DNA from: Chryseobacterium sp. 36-9
GTDB taxonomy: Bacteria > Bacteroidota > Bacteroidia > Flavobacteriales > Weeksellaceae
Length of the DNA stretch: 58,362 nucleotides
NCBI GenBank assembly: GCA_001898785.1
Contig: MKVE01000015.1
Span: 107,953-166,314 of the forward strand
Direction: 5' to 3'
In this document: positions 41,283-50,378 of the stretch, piece by piece
Layout of the letters: the number at the start of each line of letters is the position of its first letter
How positions within the stretch are numbered: the stretch's first letter is position 1
Translations under genes and position numbers: made by a program
The notes under the pieces: model-generated
What the model was told of the DNA's origin: nothing
The model's input: the letters and a program-made list of their open reading frames with translations, nothing else
Database searches by the model: none

Positions 41283-42854
41283 TTATGGAAAAGTAACTCC
41301 AGAATAAGAATTCGGGCTAATCATAGGAAGATTAGATTTGTATTTAGAATTAATTGCTTTCAGAAACTCATTAGCAACAATAGCATATCCACGTCCTGTA
41401 AGGTGTACACCATCCAGAGAGAAAGCACCGCCGGTCACGAATTTTGCGGAATAGCGCACGCCATCCCATTGGATTCCTGATGCAGAGTTGAGTTCTGTCA
41501 TTTTTGCGTTCGCATCTACGAAAGCAAGTCCATATGCAGAAGCAAGAGTAGCAATCTGTGAATTATAAGCGTCTATGGCAGTCTTTACATTAGCCGCTTC
41601 ATCTTTGGTCAATGATAGTTGATCTCCGATAGGATAAGAAGCTCCATAAACAAACTCAGAGGTGTCTGTAGCTGGTTGCCCTGTTACTACATCGATACCA
41701 AGAAGGCTTGAGGCAGGAAGTAATATCAAATCATCTATAGTTGACTGTCTTACCTGTCCAAATGCATTTCCTATCATAGCGGCTTTAGTTGGAGGGACAC
41801 CAGAAGCAGTTAACACAGCAGTAAGTTGTGCAGACAAATTAGTAAGTTTGTTATCAACTATTAGTACTGGATTTTGGCCTGCTGTTACTAGATTCAGTCT
41901 TGATCCTGCTCCTAAGTAAGTAAGTGCATTTTTCATAGGTTGATAAAGACCTGTATTTAGCGCTTGTGCCTTAGCTGCAGTCAGAGGAATCGCATTGTAA
42001 GGTACGGTTGTAAAATAAGGAATAGAAGTAACATAAGGTATATTGGCTATGATTCCTTTTGTGGCTCCAGATGCTTTAAGCGTTTCCAAAACGGTTTTGA
42101 TAGAACCGGCTACAACCTGCGGACTTGATATATCATTGGATTTATAAGTGGTTGGATCTACACTTGTCTGTACTGTTGCAGCAACATATGTATTTACATC
42201 GTTTACTTTTACAGTATTAGTTCCACCGTTAGTGGCATAGCTCAGAACATCATTATTACCAATCCAAATTGAAAAAAATGTCGGCTTCTGAGCGGCAGCA
42301 TCAGCAGCAACTGTGGATGTATTGCTTGTTGAAAATCTCACATAATAAGGATTTGCTGTTCCTGTAAGAATTCCACTTGCATTTCCGTATCCTGGAGCAA
42401 TTAAATGAAATGATTTTGCTCCGGGAACACCCATGTTATTGATAGTGCCGGTTATTTTTTTTGTAACATCAGTTGTAGGAGTAGCTGCAACATTTTTAAG
42501 AACAGGGAGACCGTTTGAGAAACCTGATATGTATAATTTTGTCCCCAAAATTACTGTGGTTCCAAAAACCATTCCTCCGTTGTTATCTGCCATTAGAGGT
42601 TGAACAAATTCGCCTCCACCTGCAAGTTTCATTTGTCCTGCAATTAGATTTGGGTATGATTCTTTTTGCCCATCTATGTAAAGTGCATTATCCCTGTATC
42701 CTGATGTCAAAGAGTTTCCTAATGCAATATACTTAGAAAAGTTAGCCTCGCCGGAAGTCACCACTACATCTTCTGTGCTGTTTTCAAAATCATTCTGACA
42801 GCTAACCGTGAAAAGCAAAGCTGCTGCTATTGTTGATATATATAATTTTTTCAT
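41283..42854 (-). CDS. SGNH/GDSL hydrolase lipoprotein
   Basis: The 523-residue protein has a lipoprotein signal (MKKLYISTIAAALLFTVSC, Cys19) and the SGNH catalytic blocks: ALGNSLTSG with Ser48, WIGNND, and DGVHLTGRGY with the Asp and His. SGNH enzymes are esterases or lipases. The gene lies 14 bases after the FadL-like gene and is probably in its operon, suggesting a link with uptake of lipids or hydrocarbons. Confidence 0.85.
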   Translation of the reverse strand: MKKLYISTIAAALLFTVSCQNDFENSTEDVVVTSGEANFSKYIALGNSLTSGYRDNALYIDGQKESYPNLIAGQMKLAGGGEFVQPLMADNNGGMVFGTTVILGTKLYISGFSNGLPVLKNVAATPTTDVTKKITGTINNMGVPGAKSFHLIAPGYGNASGILTGTANPYYVRFSTSNTSTVAADAAAQKPTFFSIWIGNNDVLSYATNGGTNTVKVNDVNTYVAATVQTSVDPTTYKSNDISSPQVVAGSIKTVLETLKASGATKGIIANIPYVTSIPYFTTVPYNAIPLTAAKAQALNTGLYQPMKNALTYLGAGSRLNLVTAGQNPVLIVDNKLTNLSAQLTAVLTASGVPPTKAAMIGNAFGQVRQSTIDDLILLPASSLLGIDVVTGQPATDTSEFVYGASYPIGDQLSLTKDEAANVKTAIDAYNSQIATLASAYGLAFVDANAKMTELNSASGIQWDGVRYSAKFVTGGAFSLDGVHLTGRGYAIVANEFLKAINSKYKSNLPMISPNSYSGVTFP

Positions 42855-42868
42855 AATAGATTCAATTT

Positions 42869-44095
42869 TTAAAATGCATTGTAAGATAATCCAAGTCCGA
42901 AATAGAACACTTTAGCTTTTGCTTGTCCGGCAAAGCTTATGTTAGGATTGTTGAACGTTCTGCTTTTCGGCATTGCATATGCACCTGAAAGATCAACACC
43001 TAATCTGTTGAACTTTAAACCAATACCTCCTGTAATTACGTAGTTGTCAAAAGAAGGTGTTTCGGGGATGAAGTTTTTGTCATCATAAGGAGATTGGTCA
43101 AAATACCAACCCAATCTACCAAAAATCATATCGTTAAATGCATATTGTGTTCCTACACGCACAGTGGATGTGTTTTTAAAGTTTTTTGGCGAAACCAGAA
43201 CTGTTGGATCATTCGGCTGGTTTCCTGCCGCTACTTTGTCAAAATCAAGCGTCAGCTTGCTGTATCTTTCCCATCCATGGTAGTTATAATCTGCAGAGAC
43301 TAGCCATTTTGGTGTTATTTTATAAGTCACCCCTAGCGTATATTCATCAACCAAAGGAAGTGTAGCTTTAAAATTATCCGTACCACCATTAAAATTTGGT
43401 AATAACGAACTTGGAACCATAAACGTGGCTTTTCCTTCTTTAGCTTTCATATCTACAGGAGAACGGTAAGCGATACTTACATCCCATTTATTATCAGGCT
43501 GGAAATAGAAACCAAATCCAAAACCATGGCCTGTAGCAGTATCATCCAAAAGATTAAGCTGTCCGTTGTATTGTGTCAAAGCCTTTGTCCAGTCTACTTT
43601 TCCTTTTGCGTAGATATAGCTGGCTCCAAATGATACCCAAGGTGCTAACTTTACAGAAACCATTGGTTGGAAAAAGAAACTTTTAAGTTCCAGTTTCTGA
43701 ACAATTTCTTTGCCTTCCCAGTCGCTTGGCCATTCTATAGTGCTTCCGAAAGGTGTGGAAAAACTAAAACCAAGGGAAAGATTATCCAAAACTTTGTAAG
43801 CTACTGCAGCATAGATCGGTGTCCCTAGCGGATTATCCGTCTCGGTCTGTTGAAGAGTGCTTGTATTTTGATAAGTAATCTTATTGGATACTCCAAATCC
43901 ACCTGCTGCAACACTTAATTTCGAAGGAATAAAGGATATACCTGCCGGATTGAAGAACGCAACACTTGCATCTTCAGCGTGGGCGCTTGTATGAGCCATT
44001 GCAAGCTGCTTAACGCCCTGAAGAGATACCCGGAATCCTCCTGCGTATGCCATTACACCGGCAGCTAATGCCGTGGTTATTAAAATTTTTCTCAT
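42869..44095 (-). CDS. OmpP1/FadL/TodX family outer membrane transporter
   Basis: The 408-residue beta-barrel has a signal peptide (MRKILITTALAAGVMAYA) then GGFRVSLQGVKQLAMAHTSA and DASVAFFNPAGIS, the FadL family hallmark, and ends in an aromatic C-terminal strand (YFGLGLSYNAF). FadL proteins import long-chain fatty acids and other hydrophobic molecules. The SGNH lipoprotein follows after 14 bases. Confidence 0.9.
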   Translation of the reverse strand: MRKILITTALAAGVMAYAGGFRVSLQGVKQLAMAHTSAHAEDASVAFFNPAGISFIPSKLSVAAGGFGVSNKITYQNTSTLQQTETDNPLGTPIYAAVAYKVLDNLSLGFSFSTPFGSTIEWPSDWEGKEIVQKLELKSFFFQPMVSVKLAPWVSFGASYIYAKGKVDWTKALTQYNGQLNLLDDTATGHGFGFGFYFQPDNKWDVSIAYRSPVDMKAKEGKATFMVPSSLLPNFNGGTDNFKATLPLVDEYTLGVTYKITPKWLVSADYNYHGWERYSKLTLDFDKVAAGNQPNDPTVLVSPKNFKNTSTVRVGTQYAFNDMIFGRLGWYFDQSPYDDKNFIPETPSFDNYVITGGIGLKFNRLGVDLSGAYAMPKSRTFNNPNISFAGQAKAKVFYFGLGLSYNAF

Positions 44096-44472
44096 ATAAT
44101 TATTATTAATGTTCCAAATTTATAATTATTTTAATAACAATTATAAAATTTATTAAAAAAAGTTAAACATTGCTATTCGTAGAATAATTGTTTGATTTGA
44201 TGATTTGTTTAAGTTGTTGATAATCTTTTGTTTATTGTTTGATTTTGAAAAAAAACTAATTTAGTTTAGCTTTAAACGATCTATTGTAAACCCTGTTAAA
44301 ATGATGCTTTTGATTTTGGTTTATATTTAACGAATTTTTAATTTTAGTAATTAATTGTCAATATTAACCAAGTATTAATTTAAAATTAATAAAAAAATAT
44401 TTTTAAAAAATATAATCATCAGGCTTAAATAAAAATTATATTAACTTTGCAATCAGACATAAAAAATAACAT
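44096..44472. promoter_or_regulatory. Divergent promoter region of fadL-like gene and ricT
   Basis: This 377-base AT-rich gap contains TAAATTTG on the minus strand (44115-44122, 19 bases before the fadL start) and TAACTTTG on the plus strand (44442-44449, 23 bases before ricT). A TTG-type -33 for the fadL side is 15 bases away, slightly short. No gene or RNA was found in the rest. Confidence 0.45.
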
Positions 44473-45885
44473 ATGAGTTGTGGATGCAAAACATCCGGCG
44501 ATTCTTCCCATTCTTGCGGCACAAAAAGCGCAAATGGTTGTAGTAGTGTAGATACCTGTGGTAATAGTTATAAATTAAGTGTTTTTGACTGGCTTTCCGA
44601 TGTTAATCCATCCGGATCAAAAAGCTCTGAATATGTAGAAGTTCGTTTTAAAAACGATCGTAAATTATATTATAAAAATGTCAACAACCTGCCTTTACAT
44701 ATTGGTAGCATCATTGCTGTAGAATCGAGTCCGGGTCATGATATAGGGGTAATAAGTCTTGCAGGCGAACTGGTAAAAATCCAGATGAAAAAGAAAAACG
44801 TCTCCGAAGATAATATACTCAAGGTTTATAGACTTGCCAATCAGAAAGATATAGAAACCTGGCAGGAACTTAGAAAAAAAGAAAATAATATCAAGATTGA
44901 TGCGCGTAAGATCGCTTATGGCCTCAATCTGGAAATGAAGATCACCGATGTTGAATATCAGGGTGATGGTTCCAAAATAACATTTTATTATACAGCCGAT
45001 AATCGTGTAGATTTTCGTCAGCTGATAAAAGAATATGCCGGAACTTTCCGTACAAAGATTGATATGAAACAGATCGGATTCCGCCAGGAATCTGCAAAAG
45101 TCGGTGGAATTGGATCCTGTGGAAGAGAATTGTGCTGCTCAACCTGGTTGACAGATTTCCGTTCTGTGAATACCAATGCTGCGAGGTATCAGCAACTAAG
45201 TATCAATCCTCAGAAACTGGCTGGACAATGTGGTAAACTGAAATGTTGTCTTAATTACGAACTGGACAGTTACCTGGATGTTTTGAAAGATTTCCCTTCG
45301 TCAAATACTGTTCTGAATACCGAAAAAGGAAAAGCCTTCTGTATCAAAATCGATGTTTTCAAAAAGAAAATGTGGTTTGCATACGTTGAAAACTCAATGG
45401 CTTGGTACGATCTGGATATTTTTGAAGTAAAGAAACTGGTTTCATTAAACAAGAAAGGTGAAAAAACACCAGCTTTAGAGGAACTTAGGGTAGTTGAAAA
45501 TCCATTGGTAACGTCTGACCTTATTCAGGAAAACAGTGTAGACCGTTTCGAGAAAAAGAACAGAAAACCGAGACCGAATAACAGAGATAGAAATTCCAAA
45601 AATCAAGACAACAGAAATCCAAGACAAAACGAGGAACGAAGTCAAAACGAGAACAGGAATTCCAAACCTCAGGATAATAGAAATCCGAATCAAAAAGAAA
45701 ACAGAAACCGCTCTTCTGAACAAAGATCTGCAGAAAACAGAAATACTTCTAAACAAAAACCTGCAGAAAACCAGAATTCGAATCAAAATCAAAATTCGAA
45801 TCAACAACAGGAAAATAAAAACCATAAAAAACCGTTCAAGAAAGCGAAAAAGAAAACGCCACCTAAAAATGAAGGTAATGCTTAG
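44473..45885 (+). CDS. ricT: PSP1 domain regulatory complex subunit RicT with long Asn/Gln-rich tail
   Basis: The 470-residue protein starts with a Cys-rich segment (MSCGCKTSGDSSHSCGTKS, then NGCSSVDTCGNSYK). The PSP1 domain follows: RFKNDRKLYYKN, GSIIAVESSPGHDIG, GSCGRELCCSTWL, GQCGKLKCCLNYEL, with clustered Cys that bind Fe-S in RicT. The last ~115 residues are a disordered Asn/Gln/Lys/Arg-rich tail. RicT/YaaT is linked to RNA processing and biofilm control elsewhere. The gldH start overlaps its end by 17 bases. Confidence 0.85.
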   Translation: MSCGCKTSGDSSHSCGTKSANGCSSVDTCGNSYKLSVFDWLSDVNPSGSKSSEYVEVRFKNDRKLYYKNVNNLPLHIGSIIAVESSPGHDIGVISLAGELVKIQMKKKNVSEDNILKVYRLANQKDIETWQELRKKENNIKIDARKIAYGLNLEMKITDVEYQGDGSKITFYYTADNRVDFRQLIKEYAGTFRTKIDMKQIGFRQESAKVGGIGSCGRELCCSTWLTDFRSVNTNAARYQQLSINPQKLAGQCGKLKCCLNYELDSYLDVLKDFPSSNTVLNTEKGKAFCIKIDVFKKKMWFAYVENSMAWYDLDIFEVKKLVSLNKKGEKTPALEELRVVENPLVTSDLIQENSVDRFEKKNRKPRPNNRDRNSKNQDNRNPRQNEERSQNENRNSKPQDNRNPNQKENRNRSSEQRSAENRNTSKQKPAENQNSNQNQNSNQQQENKNHKKPFKKAKKKTPPKNEGNA

Positions 45886-46339
45886 AATATTTGCTAACCT
45901 TGTTTTATTGCTGTCACTTTTTTCTTGTCAAAATAGTGATGATAAAATCCTGACAAAGGATATTGATAGCAAATGGAATAAAAAGGATGTTCAGAAATTT
46001 GATTTTGATGTAACCGATGCACAGAATCAAAAAAATATTATTTTTATAGTGAGAAATAATAATGATTATCCTTACAGTAATCTCAGGCTGATTGCAAGTA
46101 TAGAACATAATAAAAAGACGATCTCGACCGATACGCTCAATTATGTCCTGGCAAAACCGAATGGCGAATGGATTGGATCTGGTTTTGGTGACACAAAGGA
46201 GATTTTATTTCAATACAAATTGAATTACAAATTTCCTCAGAATGGAAATTATTCTGTAAAAGTCGTGCAGGCAATGAGACAAAATATACTGCCGGGAATC
46301 GAAGATCTTGGCGTAAAAATTCAAAATATAAAGCCTTAA
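45869..46339 (+). CDS. gldH: Gliding motility lipoprotein GldH
   Basis: The 156-residue lipoprotein (lipid Cys in LLSLFSCQNSDD) has the GldH pattern WNKKDVQKFDF, YPYSNLRLIASIEHNKKTIS and PNGEWIGSGFG. GldH belongs to the gliding and type 9 secretion set of Bacteroidota. An internal ATG at 45878 (MLRIF) is also possible. It is preceded by ricT and followed by PBP1A. Confidence 0.9.
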   Translation: MKVMLRIFANLVLLLSLFSCQNSDDKILTKDIDSKWNKKDVQKFDFDVTDAQNQKNIIFIVRNNNDYPYSNLRLIASIEHNKKTISTDTLNYVLAKPNGEWIGSGFGDTKEILFQYKLNYKFPQNGNYSVKVVQAMRQNILPGIEDLGVKIQNIKP

Positions 46340-46348
46340 TTGATATTA

Positions 46349-48706
46349 ATGGAAAATAAAAAATCTGAAAATAAAACTTTCCCTTTACCAGAGAAGAAAA
46401 AGTCCAAACCTTCCATAAAAAAATGGATCAAATTTGTTTGGATAGGATTTTTTGCAGTTGTGTTGGGGATTTCCGCATTGTTTTTTGCCGTTTCTCAAGG
46501 TTTTGTAGGCGATATGCCTGATGTAAAAGAGCTTGAAAATCCTGATATTTACGTAGCATCGGAGATCTATTCTTCGGATAACGTTTTGTTAGGGAAATTC
46601 GAGAAGGAAAAGACAAAACCTGTTACATACAAACAACTTCCGCCGTTTTTGGTTTATGCGCTTCAGGCTAAAGAAGATGAACGTTTTAAGGAACATTCCG
46701 GAATTGATCTCAAATCAATTCTTAGAGCCATTAGATTTGGTGGTGAAAGAGGAGGTGGTTCTACTATTACACAACAGTTAGCAAAATTATTGTTTACAGG
46801 AAATGCTTCACAGAATAAAATCGAAAGGGCATTCCAGAAACTGAAAGAGTGGTGTGTTGCGGTGAGTTTGGAAAAACGATATACGAAAGAAGAGATTGTC
46901 GCTTTGTACTTCAACAAAATGGATTTCCTTTTCAATGCAAAAGGAATTGAAATGGCTTCTAGAGTTTACTTCAATAAGTCTACAAGCCAGCTGACATTAC
47001 CGGAAGCTGCGACTTTTGTAGCGATGTTGGAAGCACCGAGAAGAAATAATCCTTACAGAAACCCGGAAAGAGCAAAAACAAGGAGAGACGTTGTTTTAAA
47101 ACAAATGCTGGATACTGGTTACATTGATAATGCAACTTACGAAAAAGCGGTCGCAACCCCTGTCGTTGTTGACTTCCATGAGATCAAAACGGTAGAAGAA
47201 GGTTATTCAGCTTATTATAAATATTACCTCAGAAAAGAAATCCAGCAGTACCTGGATGCTTATGAAAAAGAAACAGGAAAGGAACTGAATCTTTATAAGA
47301 ATGGACTCAAGATTTACGTAACACTTGACTCCAGAATGCAAAGATATGCAGAAGAAGCCATCAAGGAACATTTGATCGATCTGCAAAGAAGTTTTGATGG
47401 AGAGATGAAACGGAATCCCAACCGGCCATATTATAATCTTACAAAAACACAGATCAATGATCTGATGATGGCAGCAGTTAAGCGAACGGGACGCTATAAG
47501 CAACTCAAAGCCGAAGGTATGCCAGAGGATTCTATCATGATGGAGTTTCATGAACCTGTAAAAATGACAAGATTTACATGGCAGGGAGAAGAAGAAGTGG
47601 AAATGTCACCGTGGGATTCTATCCGTTATCATAAGCAGATCGCACAGGCAGGATTGATGTCTATGGAACCAGCAACAGGAGATATCAAAGCTTGGGTTGG
47701 AGGTATCAACTGGCAACATTTCCAATACGATCATGTCAAACAAGGAAAAAGACAGGTTGGGTCCACATTTAAGCCATTTGTGTATGCAACGGCAATTATG
47801 CATCTTGGTATGACACCTTGTTCTACCGTTTCGAATGCAAGTTTTAATAAAGGGAATTATCACGTTCCCGGAAGAGGTGGGATGTTAACTTTGAAAGATG
47901 CTTTGGCGCATTCCCAAAACCCGGTGGCTTTACGACTTGCAGAAATGGCAGGAACTCAAAATGTAATTCAGTTAGCAAGAGATCTTGGTGTTACTGATCA
48001 TATAGATACATATCTGCCAATGGCTTTAGGAACTTCTGATATCACTATATATGAGATGTTGGGAGCTTACAGCACATTTGCGAATTTTGGAAATTACACA
48101 AAACCCGAAATGATCTGGAGGATAGAAGATGCTAACGGACGGGTTATTAAGGAAGTGAAACCTGTGGTGAAGGAAGTGATGAATGAGATGTATGCTTACA
48201 CGATGATTGACTTGATGAAAGGTGTTGCAGAGTTTGGTACAGCCTCTGGAGAATTGAGAAGAAGAGGCATTCCGGCCAATGTAGAAATTGCAGGTAAAAC
48301 GGGAACCACACAGAAAAACTCAGATGGTTGGTTTATGGGAATTGTTCCGAAACTGGCAACCGGCGTTTGGGTAGGCTGGGAAGACCGGGCGACACATTTC
48401 TGGAGTACAGGAGAAGGGCAGGGTGCTAAAATGGGGCTTCCGATTTGGGCCATCTATATGAAGAAAGTTTTTGCTGATAAGGCATTGAATATATCGCCCG
48501 ATGAAAAATTCATCAAACCTGCCAATTGGACAGGAAGTTGTTCGGATCTTAATAATCTGAGAAACGGATACGGAGACGATGGCGGATTACAAACCATTGA
48601 CGAGCTCAAAAATCCGGTAAAGGAAGTTCCTGACAAACCGGTGAAAAAAGAAGATCATTCTAATGAAGCTATTAATTCTTCGGATGATATAGATTTTAAT
48701 AAATAA
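46349..48706 (+). CDS. Penicillin-binding protein 1A (bifunctional transglycosylase/transpeptidase)
   Basis: The ~785-residue protein has one membrane segment near 27-47. The GT51 domain has EDERF near 110 and RGGGSTITQQLAKLL. The transpeptidase domain has Ser-x-x-Lys STFK near 472, SQN, and KTGT near 650. It polymerises and cross-links peptidoglycan. A TTG at 46340 would add three residues; the ATG at 46349 (MENKKSENK) is chosen. A terminator follows. Confidence 0.93.
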   Translation: MENKKSENKTFPLPEKKKSKPSIKKWIKFVWIGFFAVVLGISALFFAVSQGFVGDMPDVKELENPDIYVASEIYSSDNVLLGKFEKEKTKPVTYKQLPPFLVYALQAKEDERFKEHSGIDLKSILRAIRFGGERGGGSTITQQLAKLLFTGNASQNKIERAFQKLKEWCVAVSLEKRYTKEEIVALYFNKMDFLFNAKGIEMASRVYFNKSTSQLTLPEAATFVAMLEAPRRNNPYRNPERAKTRRDVVLKQMLDTGYIDNATYEKAVATPVVVDFHEIKTVEEGYSAYYKYYLRKEIQQYLDAYEKETGKELNLYKNGLKIYVTLDSRMQRYAEEAIKEHLIDLQRSFDGEMKRNPNRPYYNLTKTQINDLMMAAVKRTGRYKQLKAEGMPEDSIMMEFHEPVKMTRFTWQGEEEVEMSPWDSIRYHKQIAQAGLMSMEPATGDIKAWVGGINWQHFQYDHVKQGKRQVGSTFKPFVYATAIMHLGMTPCSTVSNASFNKGNYHVPGRGGMLTLKDALAHSQNPVALRLAEMAGTQNVIQLARDLGVTDHIDTYLPMALGTSDITIYEMLGAYSTFANFGNYTKPEMIWRIEDANGRVIKEVKPVVKEVMNEMYAYTMIDLMKGVAEFGTASGELRRRGIPANVEIAGKTGTTQKNSDGWFMGIVPKLATGVWVGWEDRATHFWSTGEGQGAKMGLPIWAIYMKKVFADKALNISPDEKFIKPANWTGSCSDLNNLRNGYGDDGGLQTIDELKNPVKEVPDKPVKKEDHSNEAINSSDDIDFNK

Positions 48707-48712
48707 AATGTT

Positions 48713-48739
48713 CCCGTCCGAATGCGAGACGGGATTTTT
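48713..48739 (+). terminator. Terminator of the PBP1A gene
   Basis: CCCGTC / GACGGG stem with a 9-base loop followed by ATTTTT. It sits within the first bases of a too-long selO frame, supporting the later selO start. Confidence 0.8.
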
Positions 48740-48743
48740 AATT

Positions 48744-50279
48744 ATGAATACAAAAAACATTACCCATAATTTCACAGAACAATTTCCCGGCGATTTTTCA
48801 GGGAATCTGATGCAGAGACAAACACCTGACTTTTTGTTTTGTACTGTAAAACCTGCAGATTTTCACCAAACTGAATTAATTGATTTTAACGAAGAATTAT
48901 CAATCGAGATTGGTTTAGGAAATTTAGAAAATGATAAAGATTTCCTGGTCGCGCAAAATCTTCCTAACAATATCGAAACTTATGCAACGGCTTATGCAGG
49001 ACATCAGTTCGGAAACTGGGCAGGACAATTAGGTGACGGAAGAGCGATTTATGCCGGCGAAATTTTCAATCAGGGAAAGCAAACCGAAATCCAATGGAAA
49101 GGCGCAGGCGCAACACCTTATTCCAGACATGCAGATGGAAGAGCAGTTCTGCGTTCTTCGATTCGGGAATATCTGATGAGCGAAGCAATGTTCCATCTTG
49201 GTATTCCTACAACAAGAGCTTTGAGTCTTTCGAAAACAGGAGAAGATGTCATCCGCGATATTCAATATTCCGGGAATCCGCAGAAAGAACAAGGTGCAAT
49301 TGTTGTAAGAACGGCTGAGTCTTTTCTGAGATTTGGGCATTTTGAATTGTTATCAGCCAGAAATCAAGCGGATTTATTAAAACAATTGGCTGATTATACG
49401 ATTGAGAATTTTTACAAGGAAATTAATTCAGAAAATAATCCCAATAAGTACATTGATTGCTTTCAGGCTATTTGCGACAGAACGTTGAAAATGATAATCG
49501 ATTGGTATCGTGTGGGTTTTGTTCATGGTGTGATGAATACTGATAATATGTCGATTCTAGGATTAACAATCGATTACGGCCCTTATTCTATGATGGACGG
49601 TTACGATTTGGAGTTCACGCCAAACACAACAGATTTACCCGGAAAACGATATGCTTTTGGAAAACAAGGGCAGATTTCGCATTGGAACTTGGCTGCTCTA
49701 GCCAACGCTGTTTTTCCTTTGATTAATGATTCAGAAGTTTTGGAAAAAATCCTGGACAATTACGGAAAACAATTCTGGACAGAACATGATAAAATGTTAG
49801 CCAAAAAATTTGGATTTGATGAGGTTTTGCCAGAAGATGAAAGATTCTTCACAGAATGGCAACAGCTGATGCAGGATTTGAATTTCGATTATACTTTATT
49901 TTTTCAAAGCCTTGAAAAGCCTTCTTCAGAAATTAAAACCGATGGTTTTTCTGATTCTTTTTACCGTCACCTGAGTGAAAACGAAATGACCAGGCTTTCT
50001 AATTTCATCAGAAAATATCAAGAACGAAAACGTAAAAATAAAATCTCAGAAACAGAATCTTTAGCAATGATGTCAAAGGAAAATCCAAAATTTATTCTAA
50101 GAAATTATCTGTTATTCGAAGCTATTCAGGATGCTGAAAATGGAGATTATAAAATGTTTTTCAAACTGAAAGAAGCTTTGCAAAACCCTTATGAAAACCG
50201 CTTTCCCGAGTTCAATCAAAAACGTCCTTCGAAATATGATAATCAAACTGGCTGTAGTCAATTGTCTTGTAGCTCTTGA
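48744..50279 (+). CDS. selO: Protein adenylyltransferase SelO
   Basis: The ~511-residue pseudokinase-fold enzyme has GDGRAIYAGEIF, WKGAGATPYSRHADGRAVLRS and VMNTDNMSILGLTIDYGP, which position ATP in the flipped SelO orientation. It AMPylates proteins, and its C-terminal GCSQLSCSS is the Cys form of the redox end seen in SelO. The frame starts at 48708, but the terminator there makes 48744 (MNTKNITHNF) more likely. Confidence 0.92.
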   Translation: MNTKNITHNFTEQFPGDFSGNLMQRQTPDFLFCTVKPADFHQTELIDFNEELSIEIGLGNLENDKDFLVAQNLPNNIETYATAYAGHQFGNWAGQLGDGRAIYAGEIFNQGKQTEIQWKGAGATPYSRHADGRAVLRSSIREYLMSEAMFHLGIPTTRALSLSKTGEDVIRDIQYSGNPQKEQGAIVVRTAESFLRFGHFELLSARNQADLLKQLADYTIENFYKEINSENNPNKYIDCFQAICDRTLKMIIDWYRVGFVHGVMNTDNMSILGLTIDYGPYSMMDGYDLEFTPNTTDLPGKRYAFGKQGQISHWNLAALANAVFPLINDSEVLEKILDNYGKQFWTEHDKMLAKKFGFDEVLPEDERFFTEWQQLMQDLNFDYTLFFQSLEKPSSEIKTDGFSDSFYRHLSENEMTRLSNFIRKYQERKRKNKISETESLAMMSKENPKFILRNYLLFEAIQDAENGDYKMFFKLKEALQNPYENRFPEFNQKRPSKYDNQTGCSQLSCSS

Positions 50280-50315
50280 TCTATATTTTGTATAAATATT
50301 TTGATAATTCTCAAA

Positions 50316-50350
50316 AAACCCTTTCAGAGTTTCAAACTCTGAAAGGGTTT
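50316..50350 (+). repeat. Perfect 17-bp palindrome after selO
   Basis: AAACCCTTTCAGAGTTT is followed by C and its exact reverse complement. It likely acts as terminator of selO. A near-copy lies in the M1 peptidase leader at 37362-37396. Confidence 0.7.
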
Positions 50351-50354
50351 TCTC

Positions 50355-50362
50355 TATTTTTG
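50355..50362 (+). promoter_or_regulatory. -7 box (TATTTTTG) of the DUF6080 gene
   Basis: Exact TAnnTTTG 16 bases before the TTG start. The -33 region would fall inside the palindrome. Confidence 0.5.
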
Positions 50363-50378
50363 CAAAAATATTCCAAAA

